From positions 1,924,001-1,984,000 of the forward strand of contig OU612071.1 in the NCBI GenBank assembly GCA_914767715.1: a stretch of 60,000 nt of DNA, read 5' to 3'. Source of the DNA: Membranipora membranacea. Lineage: Eukaryota; Bryozoa; Gymnolaemata; Cheilostomatida; Membraniporidae. Each line of letters begins with the position of its first letter. Positions within the stretch are counted from its first letter, which is position 1. This document shows, piece by piece, positions 49,443-60,000 of the stretch. The position numbers and the translations under genes were made by a program. Below the pieces are notes generated by a model that saw only the letters and a list, made by a program, of their open reading frames with translations, made no database searches and was not told where the DNA came from.

Positions 49443-49906
49443 AGTCCCAAAATTGAATGCATTGAATGTAATGGATTATGGAATGAAGCTTAGTAGGTGT
49501 CAGGATGGGCTAGCTAGGCCTGTTGGGGTTTGCTTCAAACACAAATTAATGCTGTCATGATCACTGTTATTCTGTAATAAGTTGAACCAAGGAGAATTCC
49601 TTGGTTGAACTGATCTGACTCAACATACCACAAATAGGCCTTTTTTAAAATGTTGTTTGGGGCTAGAGCAGTCATTACACTACCTTCTTTGTTGCAATCT
49701 CACGGATCACCTGCAGATTGCTGTGCAAGTCAACTAGCTAGTGGCCCCAACCACGAGACTTAATATGCCAAGCTGCAGTGGGCCTTATTTATTGATAGGC
49801 ATATGGTCACTAACTGGAACGTCTCAATAAGAAAATGATAATAATGCCAATTTCAGCAGGCATATGCCTATGGATACTGGATGTAATAAAGGCCGACACA
49901 CACGCC

Positions 49907-49945
<39 letters not shown>

Positions 49946-50436
49946 CTAACAAAAACTCTCTAGTCTCTGTCTCATGTTTGGTGAGTGTTGCCTCTCTCTA
50001 CTCTAGTCTCTGACTCTGAGTGAGACAGAGGCAACACACGGCACACACTCTCTCTCATCTCTGTCCATACACACAGCAAATAGTAATACGTATGAATAAA
50101 ATCATATTTAATTACCTTAGTGCTGACTGACTCCAACATCCATCCATAGTTGCAGCTCTCTCATGTGAGTGTGAAAAAATTGCTAGTACTAGTGACTTGT
50201 ACTAGCTAGAGCATGTTCTACTAAACATTCAAATACTACCAGTGCCAATAACTATACTGACGACATCTGATACAAAAATAAAATTAACATCAGTGCTGCA
50301 CTGTCATTGGACAACTTCTTTATGTAGGCGTGGCTTACATATAATAACAAAGGGAGTTGTCCACACACTAAGATTGGGTGGAAAACTCCAACTTTTTTTT
50401 GCTCACATAACTATGTTTTACCTTAATCCAGCAGAG
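49443..50436. other. Right part of the segment interrupting the array; no gene seen
   Basis: Contains a (CA)n microsatellite (49909-49942) and an imperfect inverted repeat around GTTGCCTCT/AGAGGCAAC (about 49986-50036). The array resumes at 50437. Confidence 0.5.
49909..49942. repeat. CA microsatellite
   Basis: About 17 uninterrupted CA dinucleotides. Confidence 0.9.
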
Positions 50437-50861
50437 CACTGCGCACTTGGGAACTCTTGTTGAACGGTGATTTCCTCTAGGGTGACCCTTTCTAAATAGA
50501 TAACATAGTTCCTAGCCTGTGATGAGACAGTGACACCTGTGTTGTTGTAACATTGCCATCAGAGAAAATTGTTCGATTTAGACAATTTAATTCTTGAGCA
50601 TTTAAACACGGCTTGTAAGATTTGCTTAAGTACCTAGCATTGTTCTCCAGCGAAGCTGTGTATAGGATTATGTCATTGATCAGGTGATACAGCAGTACTT
50701 TTAATTGTTTTGGTTGTTCTAAATTATTTGGAGCAGATTTCATAAGTTTAATAATTAACAAAGGTTCACAACTTGAGTTTCAGTGTGTTATCCTTATTAT
50801 GAAAGTATCGATAACAATTTGTTTACATAGCAGTTTGAAAAGATCCGTACAATGAAACAGA
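50437..50861 (+). repeat. Tail of an otherwise missing array unit
   Basis: Homologous to the last 440 bp or so of other units (for example 37700-38124). It resumes at CACTGCGCACTTGGGAACTC. With the truncated unit 3 it shows that about 3.7 kb of array sequence is absent across the interruption. Confidence 0.88.
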
Positions 50862-51473
50862 AATATATCACATATTCTAAGCAAGACTAAATTATAGTCA
50901 TAACTCCTTGGTTGAAGCTGGAAACAGTAACCAGTCGCAGCATTAGAAGGCAGTGTTGTTGAGTTCAACAAGTTTTATTCTTTTTTCTCAATTAAGCAAC
51001 ATGTCAATCTTAGACAACAACACATGTTGTATTACACTCTCCGAACCCTCCATTATCTGTTTTAGTTACTGGGTGCAAGCGGACGTGGATGGTATAGCTG
51101 CCACCACAATAAGGATATCATAATCACTAAGCTTCAACTTAAGAAAACCAATATCAATCATCATTAAATTATGTCAGTTGTCGATGTCATTAAACCAAGT
51201 AGTGTATTTTTTCCCTAATCACACAAAACTTAATATCAATTATTTGACATCTGGCAGTTTGAAATTATCCACATAATATGACAAGTGTCCAAAACTTTTA
51301 TTGGCATAATAATTGATCCAACAACTATTAGTATGTAGGCGTATTAAGTTCAGATCCTGCACCCTACCTCCTGGGAACAATGATATTTCCCTATCAACCA
51401 TAATTTATATGGAAATAAACAATATGAAAATAATAACAGCTTCCAGCTCATCAGATGTTGCCTGTCCTGAAAG

Positions 51474-51480
51474 TATAAAA
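51474..51480 (+). promoter_or_regulatory. TATA box, peptide gene copy 4
   Basis: TATAAAA in the conserved array promoter context. Confidence 0.75.
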
Positions 51481-51732
51481 GAAGAGACCAATCAATACAA
51501 AGATCACAAGACTACAGCCTCACATCACTGCACAGCACTGTCTCAAACCTCTTAATCCACAGTAAGTATCTGGTTGTAAATTTACTGATCAGGAATTGTA
51601 TGAGGTAATCCCGCGTTGGAAGTAAATTTTTGTATTTGTTTTCTGTATTATCTCATTGAGGAAGTTTCTATAAATCAAGCTGGTATAATGGAATGCATAT
51701 TCTTTATCTGATGTAGATAGAAGAAACTGGAA

Positions 51733-52231
51733 ATGAAGGTCTTTGCACTTCTATCCCTGATCGTTACTGCACTTGGTGAGTTTCACTTCTTCTTCTTGTT
51801 TTATATTTTTTCAGTGAATACTGAGACCTGTTCTACATGTGGTATTTAGGTAGATATTGGATGACTGATGCATTAATGTTTCCACCGACTGTGGTGTTTT
51901 ATGATCTTCAAAGACATAATTAAACCATATCTGATATAATTAGTTACATTGAGGTCTAAAATACAAATCACCCCATAGCATTTGATCAGATCACATTCAC
52001 TCCATAAGCGTGGTTGATCTTGAAATGTAATATAATAGACGGTACAGAATAAACTGTTTGATGATTGTGATGATAATTTATTTATCATCGCAACTGCAAA
52101 AGGGTAATGTTCATAAGTTTATAAATTTACACTGTGTTTTTATAGCTGTTGTACAGATTGAAGCTGGGATCTTAAGTTCGGTGATAGAGTCAGTAGCTAC
52201 CGAAGTAGCTGTTGACGAAATCGAAGGCTAA
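51733..52231 (+). CDS. Small secreted peptide precursor, array copy 4 (42 aa)
   Basis: Coding exons 51733-51775 and 52146-52231. The signal peptide MKVFALLSLIVTALA is identical to copy 5 and is the majority form. Mature region as in copies 2, 3 and 5. All regulatory and splice features seen in copy 1 are retained. Function unknown. Confidence 0.8.
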
Positions 52232-55200
52232 ACACCCACCAGCGGACCAAATTGAGGTGAGCAGATACAATAAGACTACAATCTTTGTATTATAGATATT
52301 GCACATATATGTACTGATAAGAAAACAAAATTATAATGAAAATTCTAAAATAATTTTATTGGTTGATGCAACTCTGATACTTGTTTTTAATGTTGTCGTA
52401 AACAAATCAGTTTTAAGCATATAAATCAAATTAATTTATTTTTTCCAAAACATTCTAGGTTCGAGATATGTCTGCAACCAAGAGAAAATCACACAGAATT
52501 TATAAGCTCTTGTCAATCAACTGTGTATTGAATCTAATTTAATCAATAAATAATATTTAGCAATAAAGCAAAACCTCCTTGCACACAGTTTAATAATTAT
52601 ATTTCAAACACAAATAACAATTCCTAAATTATTATGGCATTCAGTTTGGTTATGTCATACCCATAAGATAGAGAGCGAAACCTCCTATGCCATTCTACAC
52701 CATTAAAGGGAACTGACATTGATTGTTCAAGCCAGAACAGTGACAGGACTCACAACATCTGCACGTGCTTACATTGTAAAATCTAAAGTTACTTAAGGGT
52801 ACCAGAAAGGTACAATTTCATACATGGTATACATTGAACTCTATCCTGGAACAGCAGCTCACTCATAGCCTTATAAACAATAATCACTCAATTTAGGAAT
52901 ACTTACTTGATTTTATGAACTCCTCAATCCTCTAATAATTTAAGTTTATAGATGTCTATGTGATTTGCTATGTGAAATGCTATGTGAAATGCTATGTGAT
53001 TGGCTGTCCCTAGTAGAGGGTGCCATCTTTACTGTATGACCACGTGACAGTCACCTGACTAAAACCGTTACAACAAGATGCATTCTTCCGGATATAATGC
53101 AGTCTCTAATAAAATATTCATTGATTTATGGATTTGTTTCATAGTGTTTTAATGTTTTATATTATCAAGACAGGCATGAATAAAAGTTTTTATGTTCAAA
53201 ATAACCACCAAATAAAAGAAAAAGACACTAGTTTATACAAATTGTTGCTCACAGAAAATTGATTTTTTTATTAATCACACTTTGCGCAAACTCCAAAAGG
53301 CTACTAGGAACTGAGCTCGATGTCAAATGAAAAATTGTGAGAATGTCTATTGGAAAATACAGCTCCCTGATTGGAGAATGGTGAGTTGAAAATGCTATTC
53401 TAAGAATAGTACAATTCAATGATGGTATATTATAGTGACGTAGGGGGTACCTGCATGGTACATGTCATCTTCATGGGCCTCAGTTATTTAAAGTCAAAAA
53501 TGCTCAGTTGTAGTTATCACCTCCTTACTTTTCAAAAAGCTATCTCCTTCCTACATTTTTTAATTCAGAATAACCACATTTGGTCACCTGGATCGTTTGT
53601 CAATCAGCTAACTATTCATTCATCTTTTTCTGCAAAAAACTCCAAATCTGACAAAAAATCTCCAAGTTCGTGTTTTTCTGTTCGGGAAGAATTAAATTTC
53701 GACATGGTAACTCACAGAGATCTGGTTTTTTTTGGAGCATCTGTTTATCACATTATCCAAGTGACCTTTTGAGGGCATCTTTGAAATATTTTTTAAACAT
53801 AATTAAAATTGCGATTTACTTTTTCATTACGGTGTTTATTTCATCCATCAGTGCAGTGGCAATGTTGCACAAGGCAGTGCAAAGAGCCTATATATTTGTT
53901 GATTCTATGCCATTGTGCACAGTTTCAAACAAATTCTAATTGCCTTTTATCAAAGGAGTGGAGCAATTTAAAAATGACAATGGAGATGCTAAACTGAACT
54001 TAAACAAAAGAATATTTCTGTTGGTTGATATAACCTTTCAGTATAGATTGTGGTGACCCATCAGTCCCCCATCAAATTCTTTCATAATGACTATAGACCG
54101 CAAAATAATTAATATTATTAATATTTCCAAACATGGTTTGGATTTGGCTTTTTCAGTTGATACTGTTCAATGATAGCATTTTCAAACTACACCCAAATGT
54201 TTGAGCTTATATTTTACTTGAATGTCATCCTAATATTTTTATTATTGAAAAACACTAATGTAACTATGCTGGATGCGTATAGGATTATGATAACTGTGTG
54301 TCTGGAGGGATCACCCTTAATAACACACATGATATTCTATGTGAAATATTCTGCTGCATTTTCAGTGAGCTGGTTTTTGTATGTTCGACCTTGGTGTAGT
54401 TATCACCATTAAGGAATTGCAGTCCTGAAATAACCATCGACAGCATTCATGTTACGGTTGAGTTTGTACATTTTCTTAAAAATCGTGCCCTGGGACTGCA
54501 TCTATACTGCAACAAGTTATAATGTTGTTACTTTTGAGGATTCGGTCAGCCAAACAGGTGGGCTACCTCAAAAAACAACAAATCTGAGATGGCCTCCAAA
54601 CAAAATTGGAAGCAATTCTTCACGCAGTGCATTGAAACGATCCAAGTACAATTGAGACCTCTGCTGGATGAAGATATCAGTGAGAGCAATTACAGACATT
54701 GTTTTCTCAGAGTAAATTTTCTAATCCCTCAAGAAAATCTTATTTGTAAACAACCAGTGTATTGCAGTCTCTATGTTTCATTACAGGGAAAGAATTTGTT
54801 ACTGTTGTGCCTTGTTAATCTTTTCCAAAGGATTTAAAGGCAATGTAATTTTAGAATATCTAAACCTGAGGATTACCTTTGTGTCTCAAGACTTGTTGCT
54901 TCTCTGTTTGCAGGCGGGTTGGAGCACACCTGGGTTCCAACCAAAGCCCAGTGCTAGATAATTTGTAATTCCTGCTCAGTCCAAATATACTTTCCAACCA
55001 GCATTCCAAGCCCGAAACCCCAGTTCTGATACAAAAAATTTAGCCCATATTGAGTGCCCCGTTTTTTATACCAATTTTATTGCATCTAAAATATCATATC
55101 ATATTATGTTGAATCAATAGGCTCTAGAGGCTGGCTACTCATATATTTACATTTTTGCAATCGACCATGACACCTTGTCGACATTCAATTATCCACACTC

Positions 55201-57452
55201 TCTTTACTCAACAAAAACATGGTCCATGCGATCACTTCACTTTTGGTTAGCCGGGTAAACCTTCTTCCGGGAGTTATTGCACAATCGAGTAGAGGGTGCC
55301 CTGGGACTGCATCTATACTGCAACACGTTATAATGTTGTTACTTATGAGGATTCGGTTAGCCAAACAGGTGGGCTGCCTCCATAAACAACAAATCTGAGA
55401 TGGCCTCCAAAAAAGTCTGAAGCAATTCTCCACGCGGTGCATTGAAACGATCCAAGTACAATTGAGACCTAAGCTGGATGAAGATATCAGTTAGAGCAAT
55501 TACAGACATTGTTTTCTCAGAGTAAATTTTCTAATTCCTCAAGAAAATCTTATTTGTAAACAACCAGTTGTATTGCAGTCTCTGTGTTTCATTACAGGGA
55601 AAGAATCTGTTACTGTTGTGCCTTGTTTATCTTTTCCAAATGATTTAAAGGCAATGTAATATTAGAATATCAAAACCTGAGGATAACCTATGTGTCTCAA
55701 GACTGATTAAAATTGAAGGTTGATTTAAATCAGATGTCTTGTCACAATCCACATCCCGGAGCATAGGCGGCGAAATTCGTTGCCTTAGTGGTCAGGCCAC
55801 AATATCTGCGCCAGGTTGCTCTCTGTTTGCACGCAGGTCGGAGGACACCTGGGCGCCAACCAATGCCCAGTAGAAGATGGACCGCAGATACATTCGATAT
55901 GAGGCCCTTTCGATAAATTTAAGGTTCAATGATTGCACAGACCAAGGGTACATTGTGGCAGCATCATTCAAGGATTGTTATAATTATTCCTATTGTAAAA
56001 ACTGCCACAATACTGCCTTCCTAGCTATACCCATCGTATCAATTTAGCTAGGATAGTTAGGTGTAATTTAAGCGTATAACTTCATGTCTAATTGTGGAGT
56101 AAGGCTGTACAAAGAGAAATTTTTAAGGGAGAACCTGCATATTCTCTTTTTCATTGTAATCAAAAACTTTGAATTCAGTTCATTCTCCAGAACCCTATAA
56201 TTGTGACAAATAGATGAAAGGAGTTTTTGGCATCAAGCTTCCCATAACTTTCCCCATGACGCAAAGCTTGCAGATACCTTGACCAAGGAGTAAAAAACTC
56301 GGGACCATTTCCCCCTTGTGATTTAATTGTGGACAACGTTTTAACCAGGTTGTTGGCGGGGGTGGAGTTGGGTTTTGTATGCTTCTCGGCACTGCGCACT
56401 TGGGAACTCTTGTTGAACGGTGATTTCCTCTAGGGTGACCCTTTCTAAATAGATAACATAGTTCCTAGCCTGTGATGAGACAGTAACACCTGTGGTGTTG
56501 TAACATTGCCATCAGAGAAACTTGTTCGATTTAGACAATTTAATTCTTGAGCATTTAAACACGGCTTGTAAGATTTGCTTAAGTACCTAGCATTGTTCTC
56601 CAGCGAAGCTGTGTATAGGATTATATCATTGATCAGGTGATACAGCAGTACTTTTAAATGTTTTGGTTGTTCTAAATTATTTGGAGAAGATTTCATAAGT
56701 TTAATAATTAACAAAGGTTCACAACTTGAGTTTCAGTGTGTTATCCTTATTATGAAAGTATCGATAACAATTTGTTTACATAGCAGTTTGAAAAGATCAG
56801 TACAATGAAACAGAGTTACACAGTGATTTAGCGAACAGAAATATATCACATATTCTAAGCAAGACTAAATTATAGTCATAACTCCTTGCTTGAAGCTGGA
56901 AACAGTAACCAGTCGCAGCATTAGAAGGCAGTGTTGTTGAGTTCAACAAGTTTTATTCTTTTTTCTCAATTAAGCAACATGTCAATCTTTTACAACAACA
57001 CATGTTGTATTACACTCTCCGAACCCTCCATTATCTGTTTTAGTTACTGGGTGCAAGCGGACGTGGATGGTATAGCTGCCACCACAATAAGGATATCATA
57101 ATCACTAAGCTTCAACTTAAGAAAACCAATATCAATCATCATTAAATTATGTCAGTTGTCGATGTCATTAAACCAAGTTGTGTATTTTTTTCCCTAATCA
57201 CACAAAACTTAATATCAATTATTTGACATCTGGCAGTTTGAAATTATCCACATAATATGACAAGTGTCCAAAACTTTTATTGGCATAATAATTGATCCAA
57301 CAACTATTAGTATGTAGGCGTATTAAGTTCAGATCCTGCACCCTACCTCCTGGGAACAATGATATTTCCCTATCAACCGTAATTTATATGGAAATAAACA
57401 ATATGAAAATAATAACAGCTTCCAGCTCATCAGATGTTGCCTGTCCTGAAAG

Positions 57453-57459
57453 TATAAAA
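57453..57459 (+). promoter_or_regulatory. TATA box, peptide gene copy 5
   Basis: TATAAAA in the conserved array promoter context. Confidence 0.75.
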
Positions 57460-57711
57460 GAAGAGACCAATTAATACAAAGATCACAAGACTACAGCCTC
57501 ACATCACTGCACAGCACTGTCTCAAACCTCTTAATCCACAGTAAGTATCTGGTTGTAAATTTACTGATCAGGAATTGTATGAGGTAATGCCGCGTTGGAA
57601 GTAAATTTTTGTATTTGTTTTCTGTATTATCTCATTGAGGAAGTTTCTATAAATCAAGCTGGTATAATGGAATGCATATTCTTTATCTGATGTAGATAGA
57701 AGAAACTGGAA

Positions 57712-58210
57712 ATGAAGGTCTTTGCACTTCTATCCCTGATCGTTACTGCACTTGGTGAGTTTCACTTCTTCTTCTTGTTTTATATTTTTTCAGTGAATAC
57801 TGAGACCTGTTCTACATGTGGTATTTAGGTAGATATTGGATGACTGATGCATTAATGTTTCCACCGACTGTGGTGTTTTATGATCTTCAAAGACATAATT
57901 AAACCATATCTGATATAATTAGTTACATTGAGGTCTAAAATACGAATCACCCCATAGCATTTGATCAGATCACATTCACTCCATAAGCGTGGTTGATCTT
58001 GAAATGTAATATAATAGACGGTACAGAATAAAGTGTTTGATGATTGTGATGATAATTTATTTATCATCGCAACTGCAAAAGGGTAATGTTCATAAGTTTA
58101 TAAATTTACACTGTGTTTTTATAGCTGTTGTACAGATTGAAGCTGGGATCTTAAGTTCGGTGATAGAGTCAGTAGCTACCGAAGTAGCTGTTGACGAAAT
58201 CGAAGGCTAG
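57712..58210 (+). CDS. Small secreted peptide precursor, array copy 5 (42 aa)
   Basis: Coding exons 57712-57754 and 58125-58210. The protein is identical to copy 4. The stop codon is TAG here and TAA in the other copies. Promoter, splice sites and exon 4 are intact. Function unknown. Confidence 0.8.
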
Positions 58211-60000
58211 CCACCCACCAGCGGACCAAATTGAGGTGAGCAGATACAATAAGACTACAATCTTTGTATTATAGATATTGCACATATATGTACTGATAAG
58301 AAAACAAAATTATAATGAAAATTCTAAAATAATTTTATTGGTTGATGCAACTCTGAATATTTGTTTTTAATGTTGTCGTAAACAAATCAGTTTTATGCAT
58401 ATAAATCAAATTAATTTATCTTTTCCAAAACATTCTAGGTTCGAGATATGTCTGCAACCAAGAGAAAATCACACAGAATTTATAAGCTCTTGTCAATCAA
58501 CTGTGTATTGAATCTAATTTAATCAATAAATAATATTTAGCAATAAAGCAAAACCTCCTATGCCATTCTACACCATTAAAGGGAACTGACATTGATTGTT
58601 CAAGCCAGAACAGTGACAGGACTCACAACATCTGCACGTGCTTACATTGTAAAATCTAAAGTTACTTAAGGGTACCAGAAAGGTACAATTTCATGCATGG
58701 TATACATTGAACTCTATCCTGGAACAGCAGCTCACTCATAGCCTTATAAACAATAATCACTCAATTTAGGAATACTTACTTGATTTTATGAACTCCTCAA
58801 TCCTCTAATAATTTAAGTTTATAGATGTCTATGTGATTTGCTATGTGAAATGCTATGTGAAATGCTATGTGATTGGCTGTCCCTAGTAGAGGGTGCCATC
58901 TTTACTGTATGACCACGTGACAGTCACCTGACTAAAACCGTTACTACAAGATGCATTCTTCCGGATATAATGCAGTCTCTAATAAAATATTCATTGATTT
59001 ATGGATTTGTTTCATAGTGTTTTAATGTTTTATATTATCAAGACAGGCATGAATAAAAGTTTTTATGTTCAAAATAACCACCAAATAAAAGAAAAAGACA
59101 CCAGTTTATATAAATTGTTGCTCACAGAAAATTGATTTTTTTATTAATCACACTTTGCGCAAACTCCAAAAGGCTACTAGGAACTGAGCTCGATGTCAAA
59201 TGAAAAATTGTGAGAATGTCTATTGGAAAATACAGCTCCCTGATTGGAGAATGGTGAGTTGAAAATGCTATTCTAAGAATAGTACAATTCAATGATGGTA
59301 TATTATAGTGACGTAAGGGGTACCTGCATGGTACATGTCATCTTCATGGGGCTCAGTTATTTAAAGTCAAAAATGCTCATTTGTAGTTATCTCCTCCTTA
59401 CTTTTCAAAAAGCTATCTCCTTCCTACATTTTTTAATTCAGAATAACCACATTTGGTCACCTGGATCGTTTGTCAATCAGCTAACTATTCATTCATCTTT
59501 TTCTGCAAAAAACTCCAAATCTGACAAAAAATCTCCAAGTTCGTGTTTTTCTGTTCGGGAAGTATTAAATTTCGACATGGTAACTCACAGAGATCTGGTT
59601 TTTTTTGGAGCATCTGTTCATCACATTATCCAAGTGAGCTTTTGAGGGCATCTTTGAAATATTTTTTAAACATAATTAAAATTGCGATTTACTTTTTCAT
59701 TACGGTGTTTAGTTCATCCATCAGTGCAGTGGCAATGTTGCACAAGGCAGTGCAAAGAGCCTATATATTTGTTGATTCTATGCCATTGTGGACAGTTTCA
59801 AACAAATTCTAATTGCCTTTTATCAAAGGAGTGGAGCAATTTACAAATGACAATGGAGATGCTAAACTGAACTTAAACAAAAGAATATTTCTGTTGGTTG
59901 ATATAACCTTTCAGTATAGATTGTGGTGACCCATCAGTCCCCCATCAAATTCTTTCATAATGACTATAGACCGCAAAATAATTAATATTATTAATATTTC

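Larger units (their letters stand above)
50862..56839 (+). repeat. Tandem array unit 4 (5978 bp)
   Basis: Same order as unit 2. Compared with unit 2 it lacks a stretch of about 155 bp near 54905, where TTGTTGCTTCTC joins directly to TGTTTGCAGGCGGG. The internal duplication is at about 54489-54960 and 55298-55870. Confidence 0.9.
56840..60000 (+). repeat. Tandem array unit 5, continues beyond the window
   Basis: Homologous to units 2 and 4 up to the window edge. A deletion of about 100 bp at 58550 removes sequence lying between two AAACCTCC direct repeats in the other units, leaving one copy, as expected for slippage or microhomology-mediated loss. Confidence 0.88.

Overview
This is eukaryotic, and specifically animal, nuclear DNA. 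Every recognisable gene is split by GT-AG introns of a few hundred bases. A 9-exon gene encodes the proteasome/INO80-associated deubiquitinase UCHL5, alongside a cytidine deaminase, a two-exon RING/dynein-light-chain gene, a non-LTR retrotransposon fragment and several MITE-like elements. AT-rich sequence, short introns and close gene spacing suggest a compact invertebrate genome. A sponge or other non-bilaterian is my guess, but nothing seen here settles the phylum.

Layout. 1-3.6 kb: repeat-rich non-coding DNA. 3.66-5.03 kb (-): RING plus dynein-light-chain-like protein. 6.67-7.01 kb: TA-flanked MITE carrying a tRNA-like sequence. 9.38-10.57 kb (-): cytidine deaminase exons, 5' end not found and one splice junction abnormal. 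11.52-19.67 kb (+): complete UCHL5 (332 aa) with catalytic residues intact. 22.4-23.7 kb (-): 3' exons of an uncharacterised gene abutting a decayed LINE reverse transcriptase fragment (23.7-24.05 kb) and nested inverted repeats. 25.2-25.57 kb: a 21-bp minisatellite immediately before a large tandem array.

From 25.6 kb to the right edge, a roughly 6-kb unit is repeated. Each unit holds one complete copy of a tiny four-exon gene: TATA box, non-coding exon 1, signal-peptide exon 2, mature-peptide exon 3 and a largely untranslated exon 4 with poly(A) signals. The product is a 42-45 aa precursor with a short acidic amphipathic mature peptide. Five copies are visible (ATGs at 26473, 32893, 38996, 51733 and 57712) and the array runs out of the window. 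Between copies 1 and 2 the introns are almost identical, whereas both coding exons carry mostly amino-acid-changing substitutions and in-frame indels. This pattern is typical of rapidly evolving secreted effector peptides and is the most interesting feature of the window.

The array is interrupted at 40.09-50.44 kb by about 10.3 kb of unrelated sequence. That segment contains a complete ten-exon gene (42495-45779, 386 aa) that I do not recognise. It starts with Met-Gly-Cys-Cys, a likely dual-acylation anchor, and has three consecutive 63-nt phase-1 exons. The segment also carries a second member of the TA-flanked MITE family and a 361-bp near-perfect palindrome with 7-bp target duplications.

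Much of the rest is non-coding. Conserved open frames in the array units accumulate mostly amino-acid-changing differences and are treated as neutral. All splice models are read by eye from consensus sites, frame continuity and family similarity; none has transcript support here.
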